32,535 nt of DNA from Bacillota bacterium (GTDB lineage: Bacteria > Bacillota > Limnochordia > DTU080). A program made the position numbers and the translations under genes. Location of the stretch: the NCBI GenBank assembly GCA_012840225.1, contig DULU01000055.1, forward strand, positions 1 through 32,535, in the 5' to 3' direction. The notes beneath the pieces were generated by a model. The model had not been told where the DNA came from and did not search any database. It saw nothing but the letters and a program-made list of their open reading frames with translations. Below are positions 8,012-17,300 of the stretch, piece after piece (the first letter of the stretch is position 1; every line of letters begins with the position of its first letter).

Positions 8012-8908
8012 ATGACTAAAGCCAAGCGTCTGATAGACAGCCACCAGCATGTATTCTGGCACGGCAAGGATGATCGCGGTCTGGTTGAGGATATGGACCG
8101 CTTCGGCATTGAAAAAGCCTGGTTGCTGACCTGGGAAGAGCTGGAGGCAGAGACGGGAGTGGGATTGCGCGCTCTGGATCCGCGGTACAGAGTGCCCGGC
8201 TCGGCCATCACTGCTCTGCCCCTGCACGATGTGGTCGAAGCCTGCCGGCGCTACCCCGACCGCTTCATCCCCGGCTATTGCCCCCATCCCACCGATCCCA
8301 ACGCCCAGGCGAAACTGGCCGCCGCCATCGATATGTTCGGGGTGAAAGTGTGCGGGGAGTGGAAATCCAGCGTCCTGATGGACGACCCGCGGGCCATCGA
8401 ACTCCTGCGCTTTGCCGGCTCCCGCCGCCTCCCGGTGGTCTTCCACCTCGACGTGCCTTACCTGCCGCCCAATGGAGGCCGCTTTGTAGGCAATTACTCC
8501 TGGAAAGGCGGCACCATCCACAACCTGGAAAGAGCCATGCAGGCTGCCCCCAACACCATCTTCATCGGCCACGGCCCGGGTTTCTGGCGGGAGATGCACG
8601 GCGAGGCCGATAACTGGGGCGAAGTCTATCTGAAACCGCCCCTGGCCCCCGGCGGTCGGCTTTTGACCTTGTTCGACAAGTATCCCAATTTGTATGCCGA
8701 CCTCTCTGCCGGCAGCGCCCTCAGGGCTCTCGGTGCAGATCCGGCGGTGGCCCGGCGCCTGTTGCTCGCCCATTCGGACCGCTTCCTCTTCGCCCGCGAC
8801 TATTATGGCGGCGATCTGCTCGATTTCCTCAACACCCTGGACCTGCCCGAGGAGGTCTGGCAAAAGATCGGCTGGGAGAATGCCGAGCGACTGATAGGTA
8901 ACGCCTGA
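8012..8908 (+). CDS. Amidohydrolase-family TIM-barrel metallohydrolase
   Basis: The 298-residue protein of the amidohydrolase_2 group has a complete set of likely metal and catalytic residues: His11-x-His13 in IDSHQHVFW, His145 in VVFHLDVPY, His187 in FIGHGPGFW and Asp263 in FARDYYGG. Members act as hydrolases or non-oxidative decarboxylases on small organic acids, lactones or amides; sequence does not say which. The ATG is 45 bases after the lipoprotein stop, preceded by GAGAAAGG at a rather long distance. No terminator lies between, so it may belong to the same transcript. A second canonical amidohydrolase is encoded near 26110-26979, but the two are not close copies. The protein is cytoplasmic, with no signal peptide. 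Confidence 0.82.
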   Translation: MTKAKRLIDSHQHVFWHGKDDRGLVEDMDRFGIEKAWLLTWEELEAETGVGLRALDPRYRVPGSAITALPLHDVVEACRRYPDRFIPGYCPHPTDPNAQAKLAAAIDMFGVKVCGEWKSSVLMDDPRAIELLRFAGSRRLPVVFHLDVPYLPPNGGRFVGNYSWKGGTIHNLERAMQAAPNTIFIGHGPGFWREMHGEADNWGEVYLKPPLAPGGRLLTLFDKYPNLYADLSAGSALRALGADPAVARRLLLAHSDRFLFARDYYGGDLLDFLNTLDLPEEVWQKIGWENAERLIGNA

Positions 8909-8996
8909 GCCTGAGAAGGAACTGAGAAAGAACAAAGAGCAGGATATACCTGTTAATATTTTTCCTTCCCCGGCTGGAAGCGGCAGGGAGGATAAC

Positions 8997-9018
8997 GTGC
9001 AGCACAGAATAGCTGCAC
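8997..9018. other. 7-bp inverted repeat upstream of the coiled-coil protein gene
   Basis: GTGCAGC (8997-9003) and GCTGCAC (9012-9018) form a perfect 7-bp stem with an 8-base loop, 44 bases before the ATG at 9063. There is no T-run. It may be a 5'-UTR hairpin or a dimer-binding operator; neither can be decided from sequence. Confidence 0.3.
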
Positions 9019-9062
9019 GAAATGATCGAGAGTTTCTCATTATTCTATAAGGGGGTTTTGTT

Positions 9063-9710
9063 ATGTTGGGAAAGCGAAAATTAGCATATACCTTGGGAAT
9101 CTTTCTAGGTTTGGTTATTTTGGCTACCGCCCCGGTCGCCATGGCTGAGCAAGCCACCGCTCCGGCGGCGCCGCCGGCCACAGCTGCGCCGGCTACAGCT
9201 GCGCCGGCCGCACAGACGCCCGTCTCCCCCACCCCTGCCGAGCAAAATGCTCAGGTGAAGGAAGATGTCACCATCAAGCTCCTAAACCAGATGAACCAGC
9301 TCCTGATCGATCTGATAGATTTGCGCGCCTCTTTAATCCTGGAGGCCAGAGCCGACGAGCTGATCCGCAAACAGCTGGATGAAAACATCTACCTCATGGA
9401 AGCCAGCATCAGCGAACTGAAGAAAACCATGGCCGCCGACAAGGCAGAAATACAGACCGTCCTCATGGTGCATGATGAGCAGCTGAACGAATTCGACATG
9501 AAGCTCGTCACGGCTACCGAAGCCATACATAAGGTTTTGGAAGAGGAGACCGCCGCCCTGGAGAAAAATATCCAGCGCATCGATGCCGTAGACACGGCGC
9601 AGAATGCCGCCCTGGACAATCTGATCAAAGCCGACAGAGGCCTCAACACCCGCCTGTGGATAGCTTTGGGAGCCTCCGCCTTGGGACTGATACTCTCGCT
9701 GGTCAAATAA
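9063..9710 (+). CDS. Exported coiled-coil protein with Ala/Pro/Thr linker and C-terminal membrane anchor
   Basis: I do not recognise a family. The 215-residue protein has an N-terminal signal peptide (hydrophobic 9-26, probable cleavage after AMA at 28). A low-complexity Ala-Pro-Thr stretch occupies about 30-58, encoded by repeated GCGCCGGCTACAGCT-like DNA. Residues 65-190 are a long, charged, heptad-rich helical region with no cysteine, typical of coiled coil. A final hydrophobic segment, about 194-213, lies just before the stop. The layout suggests a trans-side rod held to the membrane at its C-terminus. A strong ribosome site (AAGGGGG) precedes the ATG. It is convergent with the ABC/DUF1854 operon, and a bidirectional gap of 226 bases separates them. 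A structural or scaffold role is only a guess. Confidence 0.7.
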   Translation: MLGKRKLAYTLGIFLGLVILATAPVAMAEQATAPAAPPATAAPATAAPAAQTPVSPTPAEQNAQVKEDVTIKLLNQMNQLLIDLIDLRASLILEARADELIRKQLDENIYLMEASISELKKTMAADKAEIQTVLMVHDEQLNEFDMKLVTATEAIHKVLEEETAALEKNIQRIDAVDTAQNAALDNLIKADRGLNTRLWIALGASALGLILSLVK

Positions 9711-9734
9711 AGAGCGAAGCAAAAAGAGTGTAGC

Positions 9735-9757
9735 AAAAAAACCGGCACCAGCGCCGG
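9735..9757 (-). terminator. Rho-independent terminator of the ABC transporter/DUF1854 operon
   Basis: Read on the - strand, CCGGC (9757-9753), a 6-base loop and GCCGG (9746-9742) are followed at once by seven T (9741-9735). It lies about 180 bases downstream of the DUF1854 stop codon. Confidence 0.75.
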
Positions 9758-9936
9758 CGCCGACGCAGGGCGTCCGGCGGCCTAACCGGCAGACTAGCCG
9801 TTTGCCCAGCTATCTGCCCAGCCGTCCGCCGTCCTGCGCCGTCCAGCGTTCTTTCATGTGAGCAAAGTGAGCTTCCATGGCGGCTGTCGCCGCCTTCTAT
9901 TAAATCTTCACCGCGTCGGGCTTTGGCCTGCATGGC

Positions 9937-10464
9937 CTATACTTCAAGTTCCAGCAAGCTGCGGCTCACGGGATCGAGGTCCGCCTCGTTGGGAATGTCG
10001 TAGCGGTTGCCGTCGATATCCCGGATGATATAGCGGCCGCCGCCCATCGATCTGATGTCGTAGCGGGACTGAAGTTGGAAGCGGCGGGGCCCCCTGTCGG
10101 TCTCCACCTCCCAGTGGGTGATGCCGAACTCTTCTTTGATGCTGACGATGCGGGTAATCTTGGGCACAAAATAGTTGACGGTGAGCTCGTGCCACAGAGC
10201 CTGTTTCGATCCCTCATCAAGGTCGGAGATATCATCCAGCACGCCGATTTCCTCTCCGTTCCGGTCGCAAAGGGTGATCAGTTTTCCCGGATGCGAAAGA
10301 GGAAACATGTAATGCACCGACACATCGCTGAATGTGGTGCTGTCTCCGGTTTTGGGATCCACGATCTGCAAGCACAACCCTTCCGTCACCTTCTGCTGCC
10401 TCAAGAAACGCAAACCTTCCGGATCCAGCTTTTTAATCTCTTGCCCAGCGCGATACACTTTCAC
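9937..10464 (-). CDS. DUF1854 family protein
   Basis: The 175-residue protein resembles DUF1854 proteins, which occur next to a distinctive ABC transporter in several bacterial groups. It lacks signal peptide and membrane segments and is made mostly of predicted beta strands. It ends in a conserved-looking run with RYDIRSMGGGRYIIRDIDGNRYDIP and a final LLELEV. It follows the ABC gene after 36 bases on the same strand, and a terminator follows it. The adjacency fits the known pairing of these families. From family knowledge, DUF1854/ABC pairs sit beside cyanophycin synthetase genes in some Burkholderiales, but no such gene is in this window. Its function is unknown; a cytoplasmic partner or regulator of the transporter is the simplest inference. 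Confidence 0.8.
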   Translation of the reverse strand: MKVYRAGQEIKKLDPEGLRFLRQQKVTEGLCLQIVDPKTGDSTTFSDVSVHYMFPLSHPGKLITLCDRNGEEIGVLDDISDLDEGSKQALWHELTVNYFVPKITRIVSIKEEFGITHWEVETDRGPRRFQLQSRYDIRSMGGGRYIIRDIDGNRYDIPNEADLDPVSRSLLELEV

Positions 10465-10500
10465 TTTCCTCCCGGTGAATTTTTGCTTGGTTCAATACGG

Positions 10501-12945
10501 CTATACGGCTTTGGCATGAGCAATTTCCGACTGCAACTTCACCAACCTGGCGAAAACGCCGTCTTTGGCCATAAGTTCTGCATGGGTTCCCACTTCGGCA
10601 ATCTGCCCTTCCTGCAGGACCACCAGCCTGTCGGCGTTCTGCAGGGTGGAAAGGCGGTGGGCGATGGCCACGGTGGTGCGCCCGCTCACCAGCCTGTCGA
10701 TGGCTTCCTGGATCAATTTTTCCGTCTCGGTATCCACCGCCGAGGTAGCTTCATCCAATATCAGGATGCGCGGGTTTTTCAAAACCGCCCTGGCAATGGA
10801 GATGCGCTGCTTTTGCCCGCCCGACAGACCGACGCCGCGCTCTCCGATACGGGTGTCGTAGCCGTCGGGCAACTCCATGATAAAGCCGTGCGCATTGGCC
10901 GTCATGGCCGCCTGAACGATCTCCTCCAGGGTGGCATCCGGCTTGCCGTAGGCGATATTTTCCGCTATGGTGCCGTGGAAGAGGAAGGGCTCCTGCAGAA
11001 CCATACCGATCTGCTCCCGCAAAAAGGCCAGATCAAGCTGCCTTAGATCCACCCCGTCCAGGGTGATGCGCCCTTCGCTCACATCGTAGAAGCGGGCGAT
11101 GAGGTTGATCAAAGTGGTCTTGCCGGAGCCGGAGGCCCCCACCAGGCCCACCATCTCCCCCGGAGCAATATCCAGGTTGATATGCTGCAGCACGGGGTCG
11201 CCCTTCTCATAATGGAAGGAGACATTCTCAAAGCGAATATGCCCTTTGACCTGCGGCAGGCGAATGCCGGCCTCCTCTTCCACCTCAGCCGGCGTGTCGA
11301 GGATCTCGAAAAGGCGCTCGGCGGCAGTGGCCGCCCCCTGCAGCTGCTCGCTCAGGCGGCTCAAAGCCTGCACAGGGGCATAGAATTGGCCGACATAGTT
11401 GATGAACGCCAGGAGCACACCCAGAGTGAGCAGGCTGGAACCGGCCATCACCTGCCAGCCGCCCCAGCCCCAGACCACCATGCTGCCCAGGGTGGTCACA
11501 AAGCCCATGCCGGGGAAGAAGATGCTGGAGATGCGCACCGCCCTCATATTCTCCTGGAAAACGTCCATATTTTTCTCGGCAAACTTGGCCACCTCATCAT
11601 CCTCGCGGTTGAAGGCTTTCACCACCCGGATGCCCGGTATGGTGTCGCCCAGCACCGCATGCATGTTGGATACCCGGCGCCAGATGCGGTGATAGACCTT
11701 ATGCATACGCCGGGAAAACTTGGAGGTGGCAAAAGCCACGATCGGCGTGGGGAGCAAAGCCACCAGGGCCAGTTGCCAGTGGATGGAAAACATGATGAGC
11801 ACGATCCAGATCAGGCGGAGGATATGGATGGCAATATCCTGCACCCCGTTGACCAGAAAATGCTGCAGGTAGCTGGTGTCGTTGGTCACCCGCGACATGA
11901 TCCAGCCCGTCTGCCGCTTGTCGTAGAATTTCAGCGTCAGCCTCTGCACCTGCTTATATACATCGGTGCGCAGGTCGACCACCACTTTGTTGCCCAATAG
12001 CTGCAAGAGGTAGACGTGGAGAGAGTTCAAGGCCGCCGAGGAGAGGTGAATCCCCAACAGCAAAAGCAGCATGATCTTGAGGCCGGTGAAGTCGCTCTGC
12101 GGGATGACCACGTCCACCAGCTGCTTGATGAGCAAAGGCGGTATCAGGCCCAACCCGGAGAGGAGGGCCGTGACGACGAAGTTGGTGATGAAGAGCCCCT
12201 TATATTTCCATATATATTTAAAAGCCCTGCTCAACAGTTTGCGCTTGTTCAGGCAGCGGGGGCAGACTTCCTGACCCGGCTGCAACACCCGGCCGCAGCT
12301 GCGGCAGATCCCTTTTTTGGACTTCCGGCCGAAGAGATCGTCGTCTTCGGGATTTTGCTTTTTCTTTATCTCCTCGCCATGAGCCGCCGGGATCAGGCGC
12401 TGGCACAGATCGTCGGCTATGTCCAGCATAGTGTCCTCGATGGTGCGGGAGAAGCGCAGGGCATCCACGCTCGGACCGCCTGGTATCTCCCCGGAGGACT
12501 CGCTCGCTCCTCCCCCAATCCCTTCGCCCGCCGTCCGCTCCACCGTGGTGGCCACCTGCAATAGCAGGTCGGGGCGGCTGTCTTCCTGCAGGCGCAGCTC
12601 CAGGACGGAGTTGCCGTAGAGCTGGCGCACCCTGGCATGGGTCAGCACCGAAAGAGGCAAGACCAGGAGACCGCCTTCGTGACCGGCGTCCACGGCGATC
12701 AAGGTGGTGGTGGTCACCACCAGCCACGATTGATCGGAATAGGAACCGTCCAGGTTCATGTCCGAGTTGACGGTATATACAATATCCGCGTTGTCAAGCA
12801 AAGTCCCCAGCCGTTGGCGCAGGTGATCGGGTATCTGCACCGCCGGCTTCTGATCGACGCCGCTCCCTCTCCCTCGACTTCCACTTCCTTCTCCGACTTT
12901 GGATCTGGTGCGTGAATGGTCTTTGTTATTCATGTTCATAGCCAA
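10501..12945 (-). CDS. ABC exporter-like transporter with extra N-terminal domain and zinc ribbon
   Basis: The 814-residue protein fuses four parts. Residues 1-35 are a Gly/Ser/Arg-rich tail. Residues 36-190 form an extra beta-rich domain (for example QSWLVVTTTTLIAVD). A zinc ribbon has Cys214-x2-Cys217 and Cys228-x2-Cys231. From about 245 there is a six-helix exporter transmembrane domain, then an ATPase with Walker A GASGSGKTT (603-611), Q-loop QEPF (651-654), signature LSGGQ (707-711), Walker B ILILDE (727-732) and His763. A homodimer is expected, as in MsbA/LmrA-type half transporters. The extra domain and ribbon are far from standard and probably face the cytoplasm. The TTG at 12945 has GGAGGG at 9 bases; ATG 12939 is an alternative. 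It heads an operon with the DUF1854 gene, behind a leader with its own terminator. The cargo is unknown. Confidence 0.87.
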   Translation of the reverse strand: MAMNMNNKDHSRTRSKVGEGSGSRGRGSGVDQKPAVQIPDHLRQRLGTLLDNADIVYTVNSDMNLDGSYSDQSWLVVTTTTLIAVDAGHEGGLLVLPLSVLTHARVRQLYGNSVLELRLQEDSRPDLLLQVATTVERTAGEGIGGGASESSGEIPGGPSVDALRFSRTIEDTMLDIADDLCQRLIPAAHGEEIKKKQNPEDDDLFGRKSKKGICRSCGRVLQPGQEVCPRCLNKRKLLSRAFKYIWKYKGLFITNFVVTALLSGLGLIPPLLIKQLVDVVIPQSDFTGLKIMLLLLLGIHLSSAALNSLHVYLLQLLGNKVVVDLRTDVYKQVQRLTLKFYDKRQTGWIMSRVTNDTSYLQHFLVNGVQDIAIHILRLIWIVLIMFSIHWQLALVALLPTPIVAFATSKFSRRMHKVYHRIWRRVSNMHAVLGDTIPGIRVVKAFNREDDEVAKFAEKNMDVFQENMRAVRISSIFFPGMGFVTTLGSMVVWGWGGWQVMAGSSLLTLGVLLAFINYVGQFYAPVQALSRLSEQLQGAATAAERLFEILDTPAEVEEEAGIRLPQVKGHIRFENVSFHYEKGDPVLQHINLDIAPGEMVGLVGASGSGKTTLINLIARFYDVSEGRITLDGVDLRQLDLAFLREQIGMVLQEPFLFHGTIAENIAYGKPDATLEEIVQAAMTANAHGFIMELPDGYDTRIGERGVGLSGGQKQRISIARAVLKNPRILILDEATSAVDTETEKLIQEAIDRLVSGRTTVAIAHRLSTLQNADRLVVLQEGQIAEVGTHAELMAKDGVFARLVKLQSEIAHAKAV

Positions 12946-13041
12946 AAGGGGTAGCCCTCCCGGTCAGATTCGGCCGGATGATTTATGGTCAATGGAGAGT
13001 AAAACCACAGGTTGCCCCCTTGGTTTGATCCCCCGGCCGGG

Positions 13042-13066
13042 AAAAAACCCTTTACAGCACAAAGGG
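13042..13066 (-). terminator. Intrinsic terminator in the 5' leader of the ABC/DUF1854 operon
   Basis: On the - strand, CCCTTT (13066-13061), a 7-base loop and AAAGGG (13053-13048) are followed by six T (13047-13042). No - strand gene upstream needs terminating, and it is about 96 bases before the start codon at 12945, so premature termination is likely. Confidence 0.65.
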
Positions 13067-13250
13067 GCTGGCCTGAAACAGGCCGCAGCCCCACCTGATG
13101 ATTGGTATCCTTTTTTGTCATAAACCGCATAATAAAACATGCGGCTGCCAACGGCGCTTCATCGGCGCAAACCAAAAGGCACCACCCGTTGCTCACAGGT
13201 TGTGTCAATCTTACCAACCCAGGCAGATGCAAGCAATAGAGGGCAGCCCC
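13042..13250 (-). promoter_or_regulatory. Structured leader with alternative pairings, candidate attenuator or riboswitch
   Basis: The gap 12946-13376 (431 bases) holds no credible gene but is dense in inverted repeats when read on the - strand. A 7-bp pairing joins 13242-13248 to 13143-13149. A 6-bp hairpin spans 13125-13144 and shares two bases with that pairing. A strong two-part hairpin spans 13064-13092 (7 plus 5 bp, 2-base bulge). Its 3' arm shares three bases with the 5' arm of the terminator at 13042-13066. Overlapping stems of this kind are what an attenuator needs. I could not match it to a riboswitch class I know. The rest of the gap carries the ribosome site of the ABC gene and the start region of the prenyltransferase. 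Confidence 0.45.
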
Positions 13251-13376
13251 TATACTAGCGCCTCCAATAGGCTGAAATAGGGATAGAAGGCGGTTTTCTG
13301 CACTTTGTCTTCACCATGCTCGCCGGCAGTTCGTTTTTGACCGCTTGAGGAGGCATTTTGATTATATCGATGGGTA

Positions 13377-14345
13377 GTGATGACCTTGATGGATTTATCC
13401 CCGGACAAGGAGTTAGAGGCAAAACGCCGCTTGGCACTGAGATGGCGGGCCGATGCCAGCCTGGCTCCGTGGCAGGTCTGGCTCCTGGCTTGCCGCGCCT
13501 CCAGTTTGACAGTTTCTGTCATCTCCGTTCTGGCCGGCACGGCGACTGCCGCCGGGTCGAGCCACTGGCGGCCCGGAGTGTTTTGGCCCACCTTATTCTC
13601 CGCCATGTGCATTCATCTCGGCACCAACCTGATCAACGATTATTTCGACTATATAAACGGTGTCGATACCCATGAAGAAAGATATCGCGAGCATGTGCTG
13701 CCGGCGGGCCTGCTCACCCCCCGCCAGGTGGGGGCGGCGGCGGTGGCGGCTTTCCTCATCGCCATTCTCTTCGGCTTGCCTTTGATCAAGGTGGGCGGTT
13801 GGCCCATACTCACCGTCGGGCTGGCGAGCATAGCCACCGGGGTGTTATATACCGGCGGACCCTGGCCGCTCGGATACAACGGGCTGGGAGATATATTAAC
13901 CTTCGTCTTCTTCGGTCTGGTGGCGGTCTCAGGCACTTTCTACCTGCATGCCGACGGCCTGACCCTCCTGCCGGTCCTGGTCGCCGTGCCCATCGGCAGC
14001 TTGGTCACGGCCATCCTCGCCGCCAACAACACCAGGGACGCCCATATCGATCGCCAGGTAGGCAAACGTACTCTGGCAGTGATGCTCAGCCCGGATTTCA
14101 CCAGAAAGGAATACATAGCTTTGGTGACCGGCGCTTACCTGATGATCCCCTTGATAGTCGCTCTCTACCCGGCGGCAGCCGGCATCTTTCTCTCCTGGCT
14201 CACCTTGCCTTTGGGCTTCTCCCTGGTAAAAGGGATGCTGGCCCCCCATCCCCGGCGGGAGACATGTGACCGCACCCTGGCAGGCACCTTCATGCTACAT
14301 TGGCAATTCGGCCTGCTGGTAACCATCGGCCTGCTCATCGGGTGA
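13377..14345 (+). CDS. menA: UbiA-family prenyltransferase, MenA-like (1,4-dihydroxy-2-naphthoate polyprenyltransferase)
   Basis: The 322-residue integral membrane protein attaches a polyprenyl chain to an aromatic acceptor; in MenA this makes demethylmenaquinone. The first Asp-rich motif is NLINDYFDYINGVD (84-97) and the second is NNTRDAHIDRQVGKRTLAV (217-235), the form typical of MenA. Eight or nine hydrophobic helices are visible. The start is uncertain: GTG 13377, ATG 13380 and ATG 13389 all lack a good ribosome site. The best nearby Shine-Dalgarno, GAGGAGG at about 13346-13352, points at a TTG at 13358 that is in another frame. Either a leader peptide or weak initiation is possible. No other menaquinone gene is present, so the exact substrate is inferred from motifs. 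The 3' end overlaps addA by 51 bases, tail to tail. Confidence 0.8.
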   Translation: MMTLMDLSPDKELEAKRRLALRWRADASLAPWQVWLLACRASSLTVSVISVLAGTATAAGSSHWRPGVFWPTLFSAMCIHLGTNLINDYFDYINGVDTHEERYREHVLPAGLLTPRQVGAAAVAAFLIAILFGLPLIKVGGWPILTVGLASIATGVLYTGGPWPLGYNGLGDILTFVFFGLVAVSGTFYLHADGLTLLPVLVAVPIGSLVTAILAANNTRDAHIDRQVGKRTLAVMLSPDFTRKEYIALVTGAYLMIPLIVALYPAAAGIFLSWLTLPLGFSLVKGMLAPHPRRETCDRTLAGTFMLHWQFGLLVTIGLLIG

Positions 14346-17300
14346 GAGGGAAAGCGTCTCGGGGACCGGCACGGCGATGCCGGGGGTGAGCAGGTAGATA
14401 TAGCTTTCCTTGATGCGGCAGTCCATCACCTGCCGGAGAGCCCGGCGGTATAATACGAGCTGCAAACCATAGGTTTTCAGGGCGGCTTCCGCCATGGCGG
14501 CTCTGTTTAGGCCAGGGAATCTGTCGGTTTTAAAGTCGAGGAGCACCCAGCCGTCGGGTTCCTCAAATATGCAGTCCACCACCCCTTGCAGAAACACTTC
14601 CTCGGTGCTGGTGCCGAGGCTGAGGCGGCGAGCCGGCACAGCCACCATAAAAGGCAACTCCCGGAACACCCGGCGGCCGGCCTGCGCCGCCGCCTGCCGG
14701 CGGCGCCCGATGGGGCTTTTCAGGAAATTAAGCACAGCTGCCTGGTCGACCGCCCGGGCATCCTCGGCGGTTAGAAGGGAGCGGGCGACCATTTCTGCGA
14801 GAAAACTCGCCAGCTCGGGGGCCGTATACTCTCGCTCGGGGGGCAGGTGCTGCAAAAGGAGGTGTGTGACGGTGCCGGCATGCGTCCCGCCGGCGGTGCC
14901 GAGGAACTGCGGCAATCTTAATCTGTAAGCCGGATAGAGATCATACCCCGGGTTGTCGTCGCCCGAGGCGGCGGCGAGCCAGGACCTTTTCAGTCCGGTG
15001 ACGCTGGTTTTCACCGGCAGGGTGGCAGCTTCGGCGTGAGGATAGCGCCACCGGAATTTTTCCATGGGAAAATCGGGGAATGCCGGCTTGGCGGTGGGCT
15101 CGGCAGTTGGCTCAGCGGTCGACTCGGCGGATGGCTCGGCCGCCGGCGAACCTGCGGGCAAGCCTTCTGTGGGCAAGCCCTGCGGCAGGAGGTGCACCCG
15201 CCAGTGGCGCTGCCGATCCTCACCGGTGAACTTCGCCGCTTTGGTGGTAGCCAACAGTTCCGGCACCAGGCCGTCCTTCCTGGTGAGAACGGGCATCAGC
15301 CAGTCGAGGTAGGAGCGGGCACCGACGGCCCAGAACGCCGGCCGGCCAGCCCGGTCCGCGCTGGGACCATCTTCATCGCCGGGGAGGCCGATCTCGCCGA
15401 CCTGCCGCCATTTATGCAACTTCCCTTCCAGATCCGCCACGGTGCCGACCAGCACCAGGCGCTCCCTCGCCCTGGTCATGGCGACATAAAGGACGCGCAT
15501 CTCCTCGGACAAAGCCGCCCGCCGGATTGCCTCCTTCACGGCCAGGTTGGGCAGGGTGGCTGTTTTGGTGCGCCTCGCGGCATTCATATATTGCGCCCCA
15601 AGGCCGAGGTCTCTCTCAAAGAGCATAGCGCCCATGGTGTCCTGCATATTGAAGGGCGAACCCAAGCCCGCCACGATCACCACCGGAAACTCCAGGCCCT
15701 TGCTTTTGTGAATGCTCATTAAGCGCACCACATTACCCTCTGCGCTCAATGCCGGCGGGGTAGCGAGATCCTCTCCGTTTTGCCGCAGGTCGGCTACAAA
15801 ATCGAGGAACCTGGACAAACCCTGGCGGCTGAAGCGGCCGAACTGTCGGGCCCGCTCATAGAGGGCCCGCAGATTAGCCTGCCTTTGCTCCGGATGAGGC
15901 CAGCCGCCCACATAGTCGTAGAAAGCCGTCTCGGTATAGATGCCCCAGATCAGATCGGAGAGGCTGCCGCGCCTGGCCTGGGTGCGCCAGCGGTCCAGCC
16001 TGAGCAGGAAACGGTGCAGCTTTTGCCCCAGAGTATCTGCGACGGCGGCCCTTTTGCGCACAGCCTCATAAAATTCACCCACAGGCAGAGAGCGGCGAAT
16101 AGCCAAGAGGTCCGCCGCTGAGAGCCCCACCAGCGGCGAGCGCAGCACGCCGGCCAGGGGTATATCCTGCCGGGGATTGTCGATGACGGCCAGAAGGGCA
16201 AGCATGATCTCCACTTCGGGAGCCTGGAAATAGCCGCTGCCGCTTTCGGTATAAAGGGGCACCCCCTCAGCTTGGAACACCTCGGCAAACTGGGCCGCCT
16301 TAACATTGGTAGCCCGCAGAAGCACGGCGATATCCCCATATGTCAGGAGGCGATGTTCCCCGGCGCGGCGATCGAAAATCATGGTCTTCCGGGCTACCAG
16401 ATTTTTGATATATCTCGCCACGAAGGCCGCCTCAAGAGCGGAAGCCTCCATCTCCGCCATCCCGCCGGCGGTGCCGTCCACCCCACCGGCACCGTCCATC
16501 CCGGTCTCGCTATCGGCCGCTCCGGTCAGTTCTTCACCGCTCTCCTCCCCGGCCTGCTCCGCCCCCTCTCCGGAGGCGGCATAATGCGCCGGATCGCCCT
16601 CCAGAAGGAACAGCTCCACCGGCGGCTCTTCCTCCGGATACGGCGGATATGGAGCGGCATAGATGAGAGCGGCCCGCTCGTCATAGACCACGCCGCCCAT
16701 CTCCCGGCTCATGACGGCCCGAAAGAGGTCGTTCACGCCCTCGATCACCCGCCGTCGGCAGCGGAAATTTTCGGCCAGGTGAATCATCAGCCAATCGGGG
16801 CTATTCTCCGCTTTCTCAGAGCGGTTGAGGAAGATGGCCGGTTCCGCCAGACGGAAGCGATAGATGCTCTGCTTGACGTCGCCCACCACAAAAAACGGCA
16901 GGCGGCGGCGGGCGGCTTCGCCTCCATCGGCATCAACTGCATCGCCGGCGTTCACCTCGCTGCCGTCCACTTCATCGTCGCCGTTCACTTCATCGCCCAA
17001 TCCGGTCAACAGGGTGAAAATAGCGTCCTGAACAGGGTTTATATCCTGGTATTCATCACAGAAGACTTCCTGGAAAAAGGCTCGCAGTTCCAACGCGGTC
17101 TCGCCGGGAATCAGCCGTCCGGGAGTCGAAGCGGGGTGCCTGAAAAGCTCCAGGCAAAGCCGCTCCAGATCGGAAAAGTTGACCAGGCTGCGCTCCTTTT
17201 TCACCTCGGCATATTTTGCCGCAAAACCCTCCACCAGCTCGATCAAAGCCGCCACCGGCACCTCCGTCCGGCGGATCAACTCCAGCTCTTCGGCTGCCGG

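Noticed and set aside
7901-9232. 443-codon open frame on the - strand
   Set aside because: It lies opposite the amidohydrolase gene, has low-complexity Gly/Ala ends and no family motif. It is an antisense shadow common in GC-rich DNA.
10075-12564. Several long + strand open frames opposite the ABC transporter
   Set aside because: The - strand encodes complete ABC motifs and DUF1854 features; the + frames are histidine/glutamine-rich shadows.
13143-13200. Resemblance of the ABC leader to T-box (GGGTGGTGCC) and SAM-I (CGATGAAGC) riboswitch fragments
   Set aside because: Only about 10 bases match in each case, the required flanking stems were not found and an ABC exporter is not a typical target, so neither class is claimed.
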